A stretch of DNA of 64,000 bases from Wenzhouxiangellaceae bacterium (GTDB lineage: Bacteria; Pseudomonadota; Gammaproteobacteria; Xanthomonadales; Wenzhouxiangellaceae). The DNA lies in NCBI GenBank assembly GCA_028289455.1, contig JANQPN010000033.1, forward strand, positions 1 to 64,000. Direction: 5' to 3'. Positions 25,595 to 34,364 of the stretch are shown one piece after another. The notes beneath the pieces are model-generated. The model was not told the DNA's origin. It was given only the letters and a program-made list of their open reading frames with translations, and did no database searches. Position 1 is the stretch's first letter; the number at the start of each line of letters is the position of its first letter. The position numbers and the translations under genes are program-made.

Positions 25595-27229
25595 TTAATC
25601 AGTCAGCTTCGGTGGACGCCGATGCATGGTCGCCTGTTCATAAGCAAAAGCCAGCGCCAGCAGGGCCTGTTCGTCAAATGCCGTGCCGATAAATGATATG
25701 CCTACGGGCAGGTGATGCACATAGCCCATTGGCATGGTGATATTCGGATAACCGGAAACTGCAGGGTAGGTCGAGCTGCCACCCAAAAACCTGTCACCGT
25801 TGATCAAGTCGATACTCCAGGCCGCTGAAGTCGTTGGAGCGATCAGCGCATCCAGTTGATGTTCCGATAACAGCTGATCAATGCCCTGACGGGTTGCCTG
25901 AGTGATTTTTTCCACCGCCTGCTGGTATTCAGGGTCGTCAAAACCGCCTTTTTCCTGAGCCTGTTCAAACAGCTCCTGCTGAAACCACGGCATTTCCCGG
26001 TCGGCATGCTGTCGATTGAAAGCGATCAGTGCCTCCAGGTCTGCGGCCTGCCCGGCAGGCGGGTTGGGCAAACCCGCCAGGTAACTGTTCAGATCGTTTT
26101 TGAAGTCGAACAGCAGCGCATGGAATGAATTGCCGTTGGCAAAAGCATCGCCGGCATCCGGATATTCCAAGTCTTCAACCACTTCTGCCCCGGCTGCCCG
26201 GATGTCCAGCACCGCCTGGTCAAACAGTGCATCCACGCCTTCATGGAACCCGGCTGCACCACGCAATACGCCTATGCGTTTGCCCTGCAGCGCACCGGCT
26301 TCCAGCAATGCGGTGTAATCTCTGCCGAAACTGCCGTTCAGGCGGCCGGCTTCAGTTGCCTCATCAGCACTGTCGAAACCTGCGATGGCATTCAACATCA
26401 ATGCCGCATCCCGAACATTGCGCGCCATTGGCCCGGCAGTGTCCTGCCGGTGCGAAATCGGTACGATGCCGGTCCGGCTGACCACGCCAATGGTCGGCTT
26501 GATCCCTACCAGACCATTCACGCTTGAGGGGCATACCACTGACCCATTGGTTTCTGTACCAACCGCCATCAATGCAAAATCAGCCGCTACGGCGGCGCCT
26601 GATCCGGAGCTGGAACCACAGGCACTTTTGCTTGTGTCATATGGATTACGCACCTGCCCGCCGACCCCACTCCAACCGCTGGAGGAACGTGACGAGCGGA
26701 AATTGGCCCATTCGCTTAAATTGGCTTTACCCAGAATGACCGCGCCTGCCGCCCGCAGATTGGCAGTTACCGTGGCATCGCGATTGGTAACATTATTCTG
26801 CAGCGCCAGCGAGCCGGCAGTAGTGGGCAATTCGCCCAGGCTTTCGATATTGTCTTTGAGCAGCACCGGAATACCGTGCAACGAGCCCCTAAGCTGTCCG
26901 TCGGCACGCTCAGCATCCAGCCTATGTGCCTGTTCCAGAGCATCAGGACTGACGGCTATGACGGCTTTCAGTTTTGGATTGAAATGCTCGATTCGATCCA
27001 GGTAATACTGCGTCAGGCTGACTGCGCTCAACTCACCGGACTGCATCGCTGTGCTAGCCTGTTCAACGGTCAGCTCAAATAACTCAGGGTTATCGTATAC
27101 AGCCTGTTCACTCGGAGATTGTGCCTGTTCAACGGCAGCAGATTCATTTTCTGCCTGCTGACGCTCACAGCCGGCCAGTAATGCGATCAGCAACCAGATG
27201 TAACGGTGGTGGTTAAGCATATTGATCAT
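25595..27229 (-). CDS. Amidase-signature lipoprotein
   Basis: 544 residues. N-terminal lipobox LLAGCER (Cys about 21) suggests the enzyme is anchored on the periplasmic side. The amidase signature is complete: LLKDN (catalytic Lys), SACGSSSGSGAAVAADFALMAVGTETNGSVVCPSSVNGLVGIKPT (cis-Ser and nucleophile Ser). The C-terminal part (APTTSAAW, GYPNITMPMGYVHHLPVGISFIGTAFDE) is that of peptide/fatty-acid amidases. ATGA overlap with the upstream SCO gene. Substrate unknown; the copper-assembly context gives no clue. Confidence 0.9.
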   Translation of the reverse strand: MINMLNHHRYIWLLIALLAGCERQQAENESAAVEQAQSPSEQAVYDNPELFELTVEQASTAMQSGELSAVSLTQYYLDRIEHFNPKLKAVIAVSPDALEQAHRLDAERADGQLRGSLHGIPVLLKDNIESLGELPTTAGSLALQNNVTNRDATVTANLRAAGAVILGKANLSEWANFRSSRSSSGWSGVGGQVRNPYDTSKSACGSSSGSGAAVAADFALMAVGTETNGSVVCPSSVNGLVGIKPTIGVVSRTGIVPISHRQDTAGPMARNVRDAALMLNAIAGFDSADEATEAGRLNGSFGRDYTALLEAGALQGKRIGVLRGAAGFHEGVDALFDQAVLDIRAAGAEVVEDLEYPDAGDAFANGNSFHALLFDFKNDLNSYLAGLPNPPAGQAADLEALIAFNRQHADREMPWFQQELFEQAQEKGGFDDPEYQQAVEKITQATRQGIDQLLSEHQLDALIAPTTSAAWSIDLINGDRFLGGSSTYPAVSGYPNITMPMGYVHHLPVGISFIGTAFDEQALLALAFAYEQATMHRRPPKLTD

Positions 27230-27813
27230 CCTTTCAATAATTTCTGCAGGTCATCTGCAATTTGTGCTGCGCTTAAATCTTCCCTGATCAGCAACCTGAC
27301 ACGGCCGGTATTATCAAAGGCGAATACCGCACTGCTGTGACTGACGTTGTAATCACCGTTTTCATCCGCTTCACCGTATCCATAAGTGACCCGGTATCGG
27401 CGGGTTAATGTCTGCAGCTGTTCCTGACTGCCGCTGAGGCCGGCAACCTGTTCTCCAAAGGCGCCGGCATACTGGCTTAATCGTTCGCCGTTATCGCGTG
27501 CCGGATCAACACTGATGAATAACACCTGCACCTGCTGCTGCACGTCTTCCGGTAAATTGCGGATTGCCGCAGCCAGTTGCGCCAGCGTGGTCGGACAGAT
27601 ATCTGGACAATAGGTAAACCCGAAAAACAGCAGGCTGACTTTACCGGCATAGTCGGCTTCGTTAACACTTTCACCCCGGTCATTGACCAGTTCAAACTGC
27701 AGATCGGGCATCAGCCCGCTGATATCCTTGCCGTGCCACTCAGCCGACTGCTGACAGGCTGCAGTGAACAAGGTAAAACTCAGTATAGCGAGCCGCAGTA
27801 TTGGGTTTTTCAT
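27226..27813 (-). CDS. SCO1/SenC-family copper chaperone
   Basis: 195 residues: lipobox FTAACQQ, then the thioredoxin-like SCO fold with Cu ligands CPDIC in GFTYCPDICPTTLAQL near 90 and the distal His in NVSHSSAVFAFD near 164; VLFISVDPARD is also conserved. Delivers or reduces copper for the CuA site of cytochrome c oxidase. Grouped with PCuAC and CtaG genes, though no CuA-type oxidase gene is in the window. Confidence 0.93.
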   Translation of the reverse strand: MKNPILRLAILSFTLFTAACQQSAEWHGKDISGLMPDLQFELVNDRGESVNEADYAGKVSLLFFGFTYCPDICPTTLAQLAAAIRNLPEDVQQQVQVLFISVDPARDNGERLSQYAGAFGEQVAGLSGSQEQLQTLTRRYRVTYGYGEADENGDYNVSHSSAVFAFDNTGRVRLLIREDLSAAQIADDLQKLLKG

Positions 27814-27821
27814 ACGCTTTC

Positions 27822-28280
27822 TTATGGGGTTATAGGAACTACAATAAATTCGAATGTGAGCTGCCGGGCTTGATTGTCCTTATCAGAAAATTCCAGCGTA
27901 ACCGGCACCAGATCTCCAATCTCCAAAGGCTGATTGGCGCCCACCATCATCAGGTGCATTCCGCCGGGCGCAAACTCGATGGAATCTCCGGCAGTGATTT
28001 CCACCCCCTGCAGATGGTCCATTTGCGACTGGCCATCCCTTATGCGGGTCTGATGCAGCATTATCCGGTTAAACAACGGGCTGTCAGCCGACTGCAGGCG
28101 GACAGCCTGCCTGGTGTTGTTCTGCAATACAAAATAACCGGCCTGCGGCCCGTCACCAGGCAGCAACCGGATGCGTGCCTGATCAATACTCACGGTTTCC
28201 GGCGCATCCACCAGCCACACCCAAGCCAGGCCGCCGGCCAGCAGGAGTATTGCCAGAATGCTCAATGTTATTCGTTGCAT
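27822..28280 (-). CDS. PCu(A)C-type periplasmic copper chaperone
   Basis: 152 residues with an N-terminal membrane anchor or signal (residues 3-23), then the PCuAC domain with the Cu(I) ligand set His/Met: FNRIMLHQT, GQSQMDHL and FAPGGMHLMM (H-x-M-M). Works with SCO to build CuA. Overlaps the ctaG-like gene by 13 bases and lies nine bases before the SCO gene. Confidence 0.9.
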   Translation of the reverse strand: MQRITLSILAILLLAGGLAWVWLVDAPETVSIDQARIRLLPGDGPQAGYFVLQNNTRQAVRLQSADSPLFNRIMLHQTRIRDGQSQMDHLQGVEITAGDSIEFAPGGMHLMMVGANQPLEIGDLVPVTLEFSDKDNQARQLTFEFIVVPITP

Positions 28281-29125
28281 AGGGTTTCCTGTGCAGCGGC
28301 ACGGTTGCCGGACTGCGAATGCAGCAGGCGGCGCAACAAAATCAGCGCCGCTACTACACTCATCATGGCGGCAGGAATCCAGGTTATCAATCCACCCAGC
28401 TGCTGATCAGTCAATGGACTGATCGGCCACGCCCTGCCACATACCGCATAGACATCAAAGATGACCTGTTTGCTGAAGGCCAGCCGTGCACCGATGATGA
28501 TCTGCGGCACCATAATCGCTGCCAGCAGCAGCATCCGCACACCATAACTTAACTGTGGTGTAATCCGATCGCGGGTGTCGGCCAGCATCAGCCACCAGAA
28601 CAGCAGGCCATCCAGGGCCATTGACCAGTTCATAATCCAGTAAAGGCGCTCACTGAGCATCGCATCGAAGTGAATTTCTGGCGTCAGCCAGAAGGCAATC
28701 AGCCCGACAAACAATATGCTGGCCAGAAACGGCTGCTGGATAAAACGGTAGGCAGCGGTCAGTATCCGGCGCAGCCCTGATTGCCGGGCATACCAGCGCT
28801 TGATTGCCTCAGGCATGCCGGCAGCAAGTACGGCTCCGGGCGCAGCCAGTGCAATCAAAAATGGCGCCAGATGATGCAATACCAGGTGCTGACCGCGATG
28901 TACAAAGAACATGTACTGCGACCAGTAATCAAAGTGCGTCTGGGTAACCAGATACATCAATACCACACCCAGCAGGAATACCAGACTGCGTGCAAATCCG
29001 GCATCAGCTCCCCGACTTAATCCGCGCAGATACAAAACCACGGCGGCCGCACAACTTCCTGATACCAGCCAGGAAAATTCCCACGGTGTAAAAAATGTCA
29101 GCAGAAACGGTGTGTTATCGATCAT
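28268..29125 (-). CDS. ctaG: Cytochrome c oxidase assembly factor, caa3_CtaG family
   Basis: 285 residues from ATG at 29123-29125 (a TTG four codons upstream has no better Shine-Dalgarno). About seven helices; family motifs: WSQYMFFVHRGQHLVLHHLAPFLIALAAPGAV, WLTPEIHFDAMLSERLYWIMNWSMALDGLLFWWLM and AVCGRAWPISPLTDQQLGGLITWIPAAMM. The caa3_CtaG family helps copper insertion into heme-copper oxidases; unrelated to Cox11-type CtaG. Confidence 0.9.
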   Translation of the reverse strand: MIDNTPFLLTFFTPWEFSWLVSGSCAAAVVLYLRGLSRGADAGFARSLVFLLGVVLMYLVTQTHFDYWSQYMFFVHRGQHLVLHHLAPFLIALAAPGAVLAAGMPEAIKRWYARQSGLRRILTAAYRFIQQPFLASILFVGLIAFWLTPEIHFDAMLSERLYWIMNWSMALDGLLFWWLMLADTRDRITPQLSYGVRMLLLAAIMVPQIIIGARLAFSKQVIFDVYAVCGRAWPISPLTDQQLGGLITWIPAAMMSVVAALILLRRLLHSQSGNRAAAQETLCNE

Positions 29126-29160
29126 GTTTCGGTGCAATCCGGATGTCGGAATGTGGTGAC

Positions 29161-29787
29161 TCAGCCATCCACATCCGGCTGCTCGCGATGTTCACGCCGA
29201 TGCGCAGCAAGGTCGACCACTGTTTTGAGAACAATCAACAATATCAGGGCCGGCAGCGGTTGTCCCAAGGCCATAGCTATCATCCCACCGATGATTATCG
29301 TTACATGCAGAATCACAACCCTGCCGTAGGGTTTTGACATCAACTCACCGATACTGGTACGCCGGTATTCTCCACCGGCATAATAGTTGGTGATCAATGA
29401 AATCAGATGACTGACAAACAGCACTACCCCTGGCCAGAAGAGCAGCTCAAGCTGCTCAGTCATAAATGCCAGTGTTTCCGTGTCCAGCTCCACTCGGCCC
29501 GGCAAATCCTGCTGCAGGAACAGTGTTAAAACAATGAATCCATGGCCCACTGTAAAGCCACCGTAATGCACTGTGAAAAAAACCGACATGAACAACCGCA
29601 GAGGTATCGCCCCAATGCCGCCGTGAACATTGGTCAACATTTTGATGATGTTGAGTACGCCAATGATCACGTTTTCCAGCCAGAACAGCAGAATTACCTG
29701 TCCCAGCGTCCACTGCCCGGCAATCACCAGATACAATGGCAGCAGGTTGGCCGCCACCAGCGCCAATGCCGATGGAGTCCAGGTCAT
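29161..29787 (-). CDS. Membrane protein, DUF6498-like
   Basis: 208 residues from ATG at 29785-29787; the longer reading adds a non-conserved stretch that overlaps the divergent FkbM gene region. Five or six helices, starting with ALALVAANLLPLYLVIAGQWTLGQVILLFWLENVIIGVLNIIKM, characteristic of the DUF6498 family, with GGFTVGHGFIVLTLF further on. Function unknown. Confidence 0.75.
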   Translation of the reverse strand: MTWTPSALALVAANLLPLYLVIAGQWTLGQVILLFWLENVIIGVLNIIKMLTNVHGGIGAIPLRLFMSVFFTVHYGGFTVGHGFIVLTLFLQQDLPGRVELDTETLAFMTEQLELLFWPGVVLFVSHLISLITNYYAGGEYRRTSIGELMSKPYGRVVILHVTIIIGGMIAMALGQPLPALILLIVLKTVVDLAAHRREHREQPDVDG

Positions 29788-29818
29788 GTTCCGCAATGTT
29801 AGCCCGTGAAATAGTTTA

Positions 29819-30637
29819 ATGATTGACAGCCTGAAAAAATGGTTGATTACCGTGATACTGCGGATTATACCGGTTCGCTGGCAGCATATTCGATGGCAAC
29901 TGGTCAACGGCAAACCGCACGAAGCCGATATATATTTGTTTCAACACCTCAATGGCTTATCCGGGCCGGTGCTGGATCTGGGCGCAAACTACGGGCAGTT
30001 TGCCTTATCGGTTTTTTCCGTGAACACGACCTTGCAGATTGAATCCTGGGAACCCAACCGGCAACTCCGCTGGGCATTGCGTTTTGTCAGATGTCTGCAT
30101 CCATGGCGCTTCCGCTACCGGTTGCAGGGGGCCGGCACTGAACCCGGCAGCGCCACCTTGCATGTCCCACAGGCTGGACGTGAAGACCTGACCACCAATG
30201 CCTCACTGGACATCGAAGAATTTGATAAGAAATACGTGCGCAAGCGGCTGCAGGAATACAGCGGCCAGCAGGATTATCAACTGCAGGAGGTTGCTGTGAA
30301 GCTGACTTCGGTTGACCGGGAGAACCTGAGCCCGGCGATCATTAAAATCGATGTCGAAGGCTGGGAACTGCAGACGCTTAAAGGTATGCGTGAAACCTTA
30401 ATCCGACATTACCCGATGCTGATGATCGAGCTCAACAACCACCGCCGCTGGTATCCATGGCTGCAGCAACTGGGTTACCAGCTGTTTATTTATCAGCAAC
30501 AGCCTGCCGCTCTGCTGCCGATTTCCGGTTATGCAAAAACATTGAATGTGTTTTGCCTTCACCGGGACTCACCACCTGAGCTGTTGAACAAACTGAAACC
30601 ATTGCTGCCGGCAGACTGGCAACCGGCTGATACGTAA
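29819..30637 (+). CDS. FkbM-family methyltransferase
   Basis: 272 residues. SAM-binding region VLDLGANYGQFALSV near 50 and the FkbM motif IIKIDVEGWELQTLKGMRETLIRHYPMLMIEL near 180. FkbM enzymes O-methylate sugars or polyketides. The N-terminus has an amphipathic basic stretch. Its stop codon is immediately followed by the stop of the convergent gene, with no base between, so no room for a terminator. Confidence 0.85.
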   Translation: MIDSLKKWLITVILRIIPVRWQHIRWQLVNGKPHEADIYLFQHLNGLSGPVLDLGANYGQFALSVFSVNTTLQIESWEPNRQLRWALRFVRCLHPWRFRYRLQGAGTEPGSATLHVPQAGREDLTTNASLDIEEFDKKYVRKRLQEYSGQQDYQLQEVAVKLTSVDRENLSPAIIKIDVEGWELQTLKGMRETLIRHYPMLMIELNNHRRWYPWLQQLGYQLFIYQQQPAALLPISGYAKTLNVFCLHRDSPPELLNKLKPLLPADWQPADT

Positions 30638-32182
30638 TTACTCGGACAACACCAGCTGGCCGTCAACAATTGCCTGACAGAGCGCACTGGAAGCAATCCG
30701 GGTAATCTGGACGGTGTCATCAACCACGTCCGGCGAGTCAAAATCAAAGGATATTTCTCCGGACACACAGTCGAAAAAGCTCACTGTCATCGAACCCACC
30801 GGATCACCCCGGTTGACCAGGAAATTCGGATCGTTGAAGACCCCGTTGGTCGGGGAAAAAATATCCAGCACAGCGGTATTGCCGGTGAAATTACCCAGCG
30901 CCGAAAACCACCGTTGCTGCGGGTTGCCGAAATCACCCGGCTGAGGCGCAGCGGGCACACCGGTATCAAAGGTAAACCAGGCCGCCGCCAGCAGCTGTGT
31001 GGTGGCGTTATCGACCACATCAAATACCCAGCCCTGGCCATTGGTGGCTGGCTCAAACCAGGATCCGGCCATGCCCAGGTTAATGGCAAAATCAGCAGCT
31101 GACTGTACCTCAACCGGACCGATATCCACTGTCTGGTTGGCTACACGCGACAGACCACGCTGATCACTTTGTGGCAGGTCAACATCGACACCGTTGTCCA
31201 ATACCGGGCTGTTCTGCATGGGTAAATGCGTCAAAGTCGGCCCGCCGTTATCACCAATAGGCTCCAATTGCGCATCCAGCGGATCAGCGACTGTCCCGGT
31301 TTGATCATTTGGCTGATCAAAAACGCCCACCGTACCGCCGTCACCGGCCCCCTGCACTGCCCCAATCAGGTTACCTCCACCGGAAACAATCCCCGCTGTC
31401 CCTGCGAGATTGCCAATCTCAAGACCACTGCCGGTCCGGGTGTCATTGCCGGCGACAATGGTATTGCGAATATTACTGATCATCGATGGAGAATTATTAC
31501 CCAGACCGCCGGCAAAATTATCGGCGAAGTTGTTGATGACCGCTGAGTTGGCGATATCCAATGTACCCCCCAGGTTGGTTATGGCACCGCCATCCCCGTC
31601 GGTGGACTGATTGCCAGATAAAGTTGTGTTGCGGATAAACAGCTGCCCGCCGCCACTGTTATTGATGGCCCCGCCAAATATGCCTACCGTGTTGGCTGAT
31701 AATGTTGAGTCAAAAATATTGATGCCGGCACCGTCGTTGTCGATTGCACCACCGGTAGATGAAGCGGCATTGTTCAAAAACTGGCATGCCATCAGGTTGA
31801 GCACCGTTTCAGCACCACTGACCGCTATTGCACCGCCGGCCACCCCGTTTCCATCAATGAATTCCAGCCCGCTGAATGTGACCTCGGCGCCATTAGTGAT
31901 CACGAACAGTTGCGAGCTGCCGCCGCCACTGACCGTCAGCTGATCAGCACCGGGGCCCTGAACCGTTAAGTTGATATCAATCGCGATTGCGGAGTTCAGC
32001 TGAATAGTCTGTCCTGTCAGACTGTTATCGAAGTCAATCACATCATCAGCATTGGCATCCAACACCGCCTGTCGCAGTGACCCTGCACCGGTATCGCTGC
32101 TGTTGCTGACAGTGATGGTTTCGGCATTGACTCCCAGGGCCATCAGCATGGCCATAAGAACAAACAATCGGTAATGTGTCAT
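30638..32182 (-). CDS. Secreted beta-helix protein with choice-of-anchor Q domain
   Basis: 514 residues: signal peptide (to GVNA), a right-handed beta-helix made of repeats such as GGAIDNDGAGINIFDSTLSANTVG and GGAITNLGGTLDIANSAVINN (polymorphic membrane protein type, about residues 20-260), the choice-of-anchor Q block PIGDNGGPTLTHLPMQNSPVLDNG...DQRGLSR, and a C-terminal ~150-residue domain beginning GMAGSWFEPATNGQGWVFDVV, with two Cys (FFDCVSG, ALCQ). That last domain is, as far as I recall, common in Lysobacterales-like secreted proteins. Probably surface exposed. Confidence 0.82.
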   Translation of the reverse strand: MTHYRLFVLMAMLMALGVNAETITVSNSSDTGAGSLRQAVLDANADDVIDFDNSLTGQTIQLNSAIAIDINLTVQGPGADQLTVSGGGSSQLFVITNGAEVTFSGLEFIDGNGVAGGAIAVSGAETVLNLMACQFLNNAASSTGGAIDNDGAGINIFDSTLSANTVGIFGGAINNSGGGQLFIRNTTLSGNQSTDGDGGAITNLGGTLDIANSAVINNFADNFAGGLGNNSPSMISNIRNTIVAGNDTRTGSGLEIGNLAGTAGIVSGGGNLIGAVQGAGDGGTVGVFDQPNDQTGTVADPLDAQLEPIGDNGGPTLTHLPMQNSPVLDNGVDVDLPQSDQRGLSRVANQTVDIGPVEVQSAADFAINLGMAGSWFEPATNGQGWVFDVVDNATTQLLAAAWFTFDTGVPAAPQPGDFGNPQQRWFSALGNFTGNTAVLDIFSPTNGVFNDPNFLVNRGDPVGSMTVSFFDCVSGEISFDFDSPDVVDDTVQITRIASSALCQAIVDGQLVLSE

Positions 32183-32381
32183 TTTGGATAAGGCTCCGGA
32201 GATATTGATACTGGGCGATAGCCCAATAGAAAGGCCGGTTGATCACTTGATTACAGCTTAGCCTTCCGGCGCAGTAGAAGCGCAGCTCGCCTTGTTATTT
32301 AAACGCACAGCTGAAAATGCATTGCATTTAAACAATGGCGACACTACTTTGATCGCCCCATACTGTTCAAGGTGCCTGTTC

Positions 32382-32885
32382 ATGCTCAAAACACTCCGCT
32401 ACTGCCTGTTAATCACAATGACGCTGATGCTGGCTCAAGCCAATGCACAATCAGAAGCCGATAAAATTGATGAATCCGCGAAACCTGCCAAGGCAGTCAC
32501 CGAGTTGGATCACCTTGGTCTGGCTGTACTGGATCTGGATGCATCGGCTGACTTCTTCATAAATGCACTGGGTTTTGAATTGCGTGGTGAAGATCCTGAC
32601 TATCCCGCCAAATTCATCTTCAACGGGCATACCTTCCTAACGCTGTGGCAGGTGACCGACCCGGATACAGCGGTGCGTTTCGACCGTAAAAACAATGTGG
32701 GCCTGCATCATTTTGCCCTAAGTGTTTCCAGTTTTGATGAACTGGACCGGTTGTACGAGGTGGTTTCCAACTGGGATGGCGTGGTCATCGAATTTGCGCC
32801 TGAACTGGCCTATGGCGGTCCGGCCAAACACATGATGATCCGTGAACCCAGCGGTAATCGTCTGGAGCTGGTGCATCGGCCTTAA
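32382..32885 (+). CDS. Secreted VOC-family (glyoxalase-like) protein
   Basis: 167 residues from ATG with AAGGTG eight bases upstream; this start yields a proper signal peptide (to ANAQ). One VOC domain: LDHLGLAVLDLDASADFFINALGFELRG, KFIFNGHTFLTLWQV, VGLHHFALSVSSFDELDRLYEV, MMIREPSGNRLELVHRP. The His (DHLG), His (LHHF) and Glu (NRLELV) positions could bind a metal. A periplasmic VOC protein is unusual; substrate unknown. Confidence 0.8.
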   Translation: MLKTLRYCLLITMTLMLAQANAQSEADKIDESAKPAKAVTELDHLGLAVLDLDASADFFINALGFELRGEDPDYPAKFIFNGHTFLTLWQVTDPDTAVRFDRKNNVGLHHFALSVSSFDELDRLYEVVSNWDGVVIEFAPELAYGGPAKHMMIREPSGNRLELVHRP

Positions 32886-32946
32886 TCCGGTCTGTTAGAT
32901 CGCATCATCCCGGGCATATGACCGGGATGACAACACGCCCAGTCGA

Positions 32947-33585
32947 TCAGGCATTTACCACTGTTTCAAAGCTGGCCTCCGGCATACCGTCCTGTTCCCC
33001 GCTGACCAGCTGTAAAGCCATTTCCCGAGTGGCTTTGATCAGCAGATCGCCAAACTCGGCATCTTCAAAAGTTCTGGCCAGAACCATACCGCCAACACAC
33101 ATGGCGGTTATCGCCATTGCCTGATCTTGCGCCGTCTGATTGTGGTTGTCATGCAGACCCATGGCGAACATCCGGACCATACGCTCAACCAGATCCTGAT
33201 AGGCCAGCCTGACCTTGCCACTGGCCCTGGCCACATCTGAGGGCAGCGCCACCATCGGGCAATGGCCGTCCACATCTGCCAGATGAGTCCGGGAAAGATA
33301 CGCATTGATCAATTGCCTGGCGATGACTTCTGCCGGCTGAGAAAAGTCCAGTTCCACATCTTCCCACCGGTCGGCGGGATTATTGTGCGCATAGGCTTGA
33401 ATGGCTTCGACAAACAAATCTTCCTTGGTTTTAAAATGGTTGTAAAACCCACCACGGGTTAACTCTGCCCGCGCCATGATTTCATCAATGGATACTTCGG
33501 CAAACCCTTTGCGGTTGAATAGCTCACGGGCGCATTCAATGATTCGCTGACGGGTGGCCTGTTTATGTTCTGAGGTATACGGCAT
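32947..33585 (-). CDS. TetR-family transcriptional regulator
   Basis: 212 residues with the TetR N-terminal HTH: TRQRIIECARELFNRKGFAEVSIDEIMARAELTRGGFYNHFKTKEDLFVEAI. The C-terminal part (HCPMVALPSDVARASGKVRLAYQDLVERMVRMF) resembles the AcrR-like group that senses electrophilic or aromatic ligands. Divergent from a glutathione S-transferase gene with a palindrome between them, so it probably represses that gene and itself. Confidence 0.9.
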   Translation of the reverse strand: MPYTSEHKQATRQRIIECARELFNRKGFAEVSIDEIMARAELTRGGFYNHFKTKEDLFVEAIQAYAHNNPADRWEDVELDFSQPAEVIARQLINAYLSRTHLADVDGHCPMVALPSDVARASGKVRLAYQDLVERMVRMFAMGLHDNHNQTAQDQAMAITAMCVGGMVLARTFEDAEFGDLLIKATREMALQLVSGEQDGMPEASFETVVNA

Positions 33586-33645
33586 TTAAGTTATCCGTGG
33601 GTTAGTCGTTGAAGTGTCTGGAGAACAGGTTAACGCATATTTTAA

Positions 33646-33663
33646 ATATGTTCTTGAACATAT
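33646..33663. promoter_or_regulatory. Palindromic operator candidate between tetR and GST genes
   Basis: ATATGTTC-TT-GAACATAT: two perfect 8-base arms around TT, 61 bases before the TetR start and 87 before the GST start. Size and symmetry fit a TetR operator. Confidence 0.6.
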
Positions 33664-33749
33664 ATTGATTGTCGGTATGCTCCAGTTCTGACCTCAAAAA
33701 CCTCAGGCACAAACGGCCTGTCGACACCAATCAATTCCCGGAGCCATTT

Positions 33750-34364
33750 ATGAAGCTGTATTATTTTGAAACACCCAATCCGCACAAACCCTGTGCCGTG
33801 GCCAGATACCTGAATTCACCCGTTGAATATGTGCGTATCGACCTCAGCCAGGGCGAGAACAAGACCCCTGAATTCCTGGCAATTAATCCGAACGGCAAAG
33901 TGCCTGCGTTTTCAGATGGTGATGTCAAACTCTGGGAAAGCCCTGCCATTATGATTTATCTGGCCGTTAAAGCCGGTTCCGATCTGTGGCCGCAGGATGT
34001 TGCAAGTCAGATTGATGCCATTCGCTGGATGAACTGGGATACTGCGCATTTTTCCCGGCATGCCGGAACGTTGATGTTCAACAATTACATCAAGCCTATC
34101 TTTGGTCTGGGTGATCCGGATGCAGCAGCCGTGGAAGAATCGACCACCTTTTTCAGACACTTTGCCGGCGTTCTGGACAACCACCTGCAAAACCGCAGTT
34201 ATGTGCTTGGCGATCAACTCAGCGTAGCTGATTTTGCCATTGGCTCGTTCCTGCCCAGCGCTGAAAAAGCCAGACTGCCATTGGATGGCCTGGCAAATAT
34301 TGAACGCTGGCATAACAGCATGGCGCAACTGGAAGGCTGGCTGAACCCTTTCCCTGCCGGTTAG
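33750..34364 (+). CDS. Glutathione S-transferase
   Basis: 204 residues from ATG with GGAG eight bases upstream. Thioredoxin-like N-terminal domain (MKLYYFETPNPHKPCAVARYLN, with NPNGKVPAF cis-Pro and LWESPAIMIYLA, the glutathione-binding ESxAI), then an all-helical C-terminal domain (RSYVLGDQLSVADFAIGSFL, N-capping box). Conjugates glutathione to electrophiles. The catalytic Ser/Tyr position is not certain. Convergent with the AraC gene, stop codons overlapping. Confidence 0.9.
   Translation: MKLYYFETPNPHKPCAVARYLNSPVEYVRIDLSQGENKTPEFLAINPNGKVPAFSDGDVKLWESPAIMIYLAVKAGSDLWPQDVASQIDAIRWMNWDTAHFSRHAGTLMFNNYIKPIFGLGDPDAAAVEESTTFFRHFAGVLDNHLQNRSYVLGDQLSVADFAIGSFLPSAEKARLPLDGLANIERWHNSMAQLEGWLNPFPAG

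Noticed and set aside
31300..31325. TTGATCA...TGATCAA as an Fnr box
   Set aside because: Spacing between the half-sites is ten bases rather than four and it lies inside a coding region.
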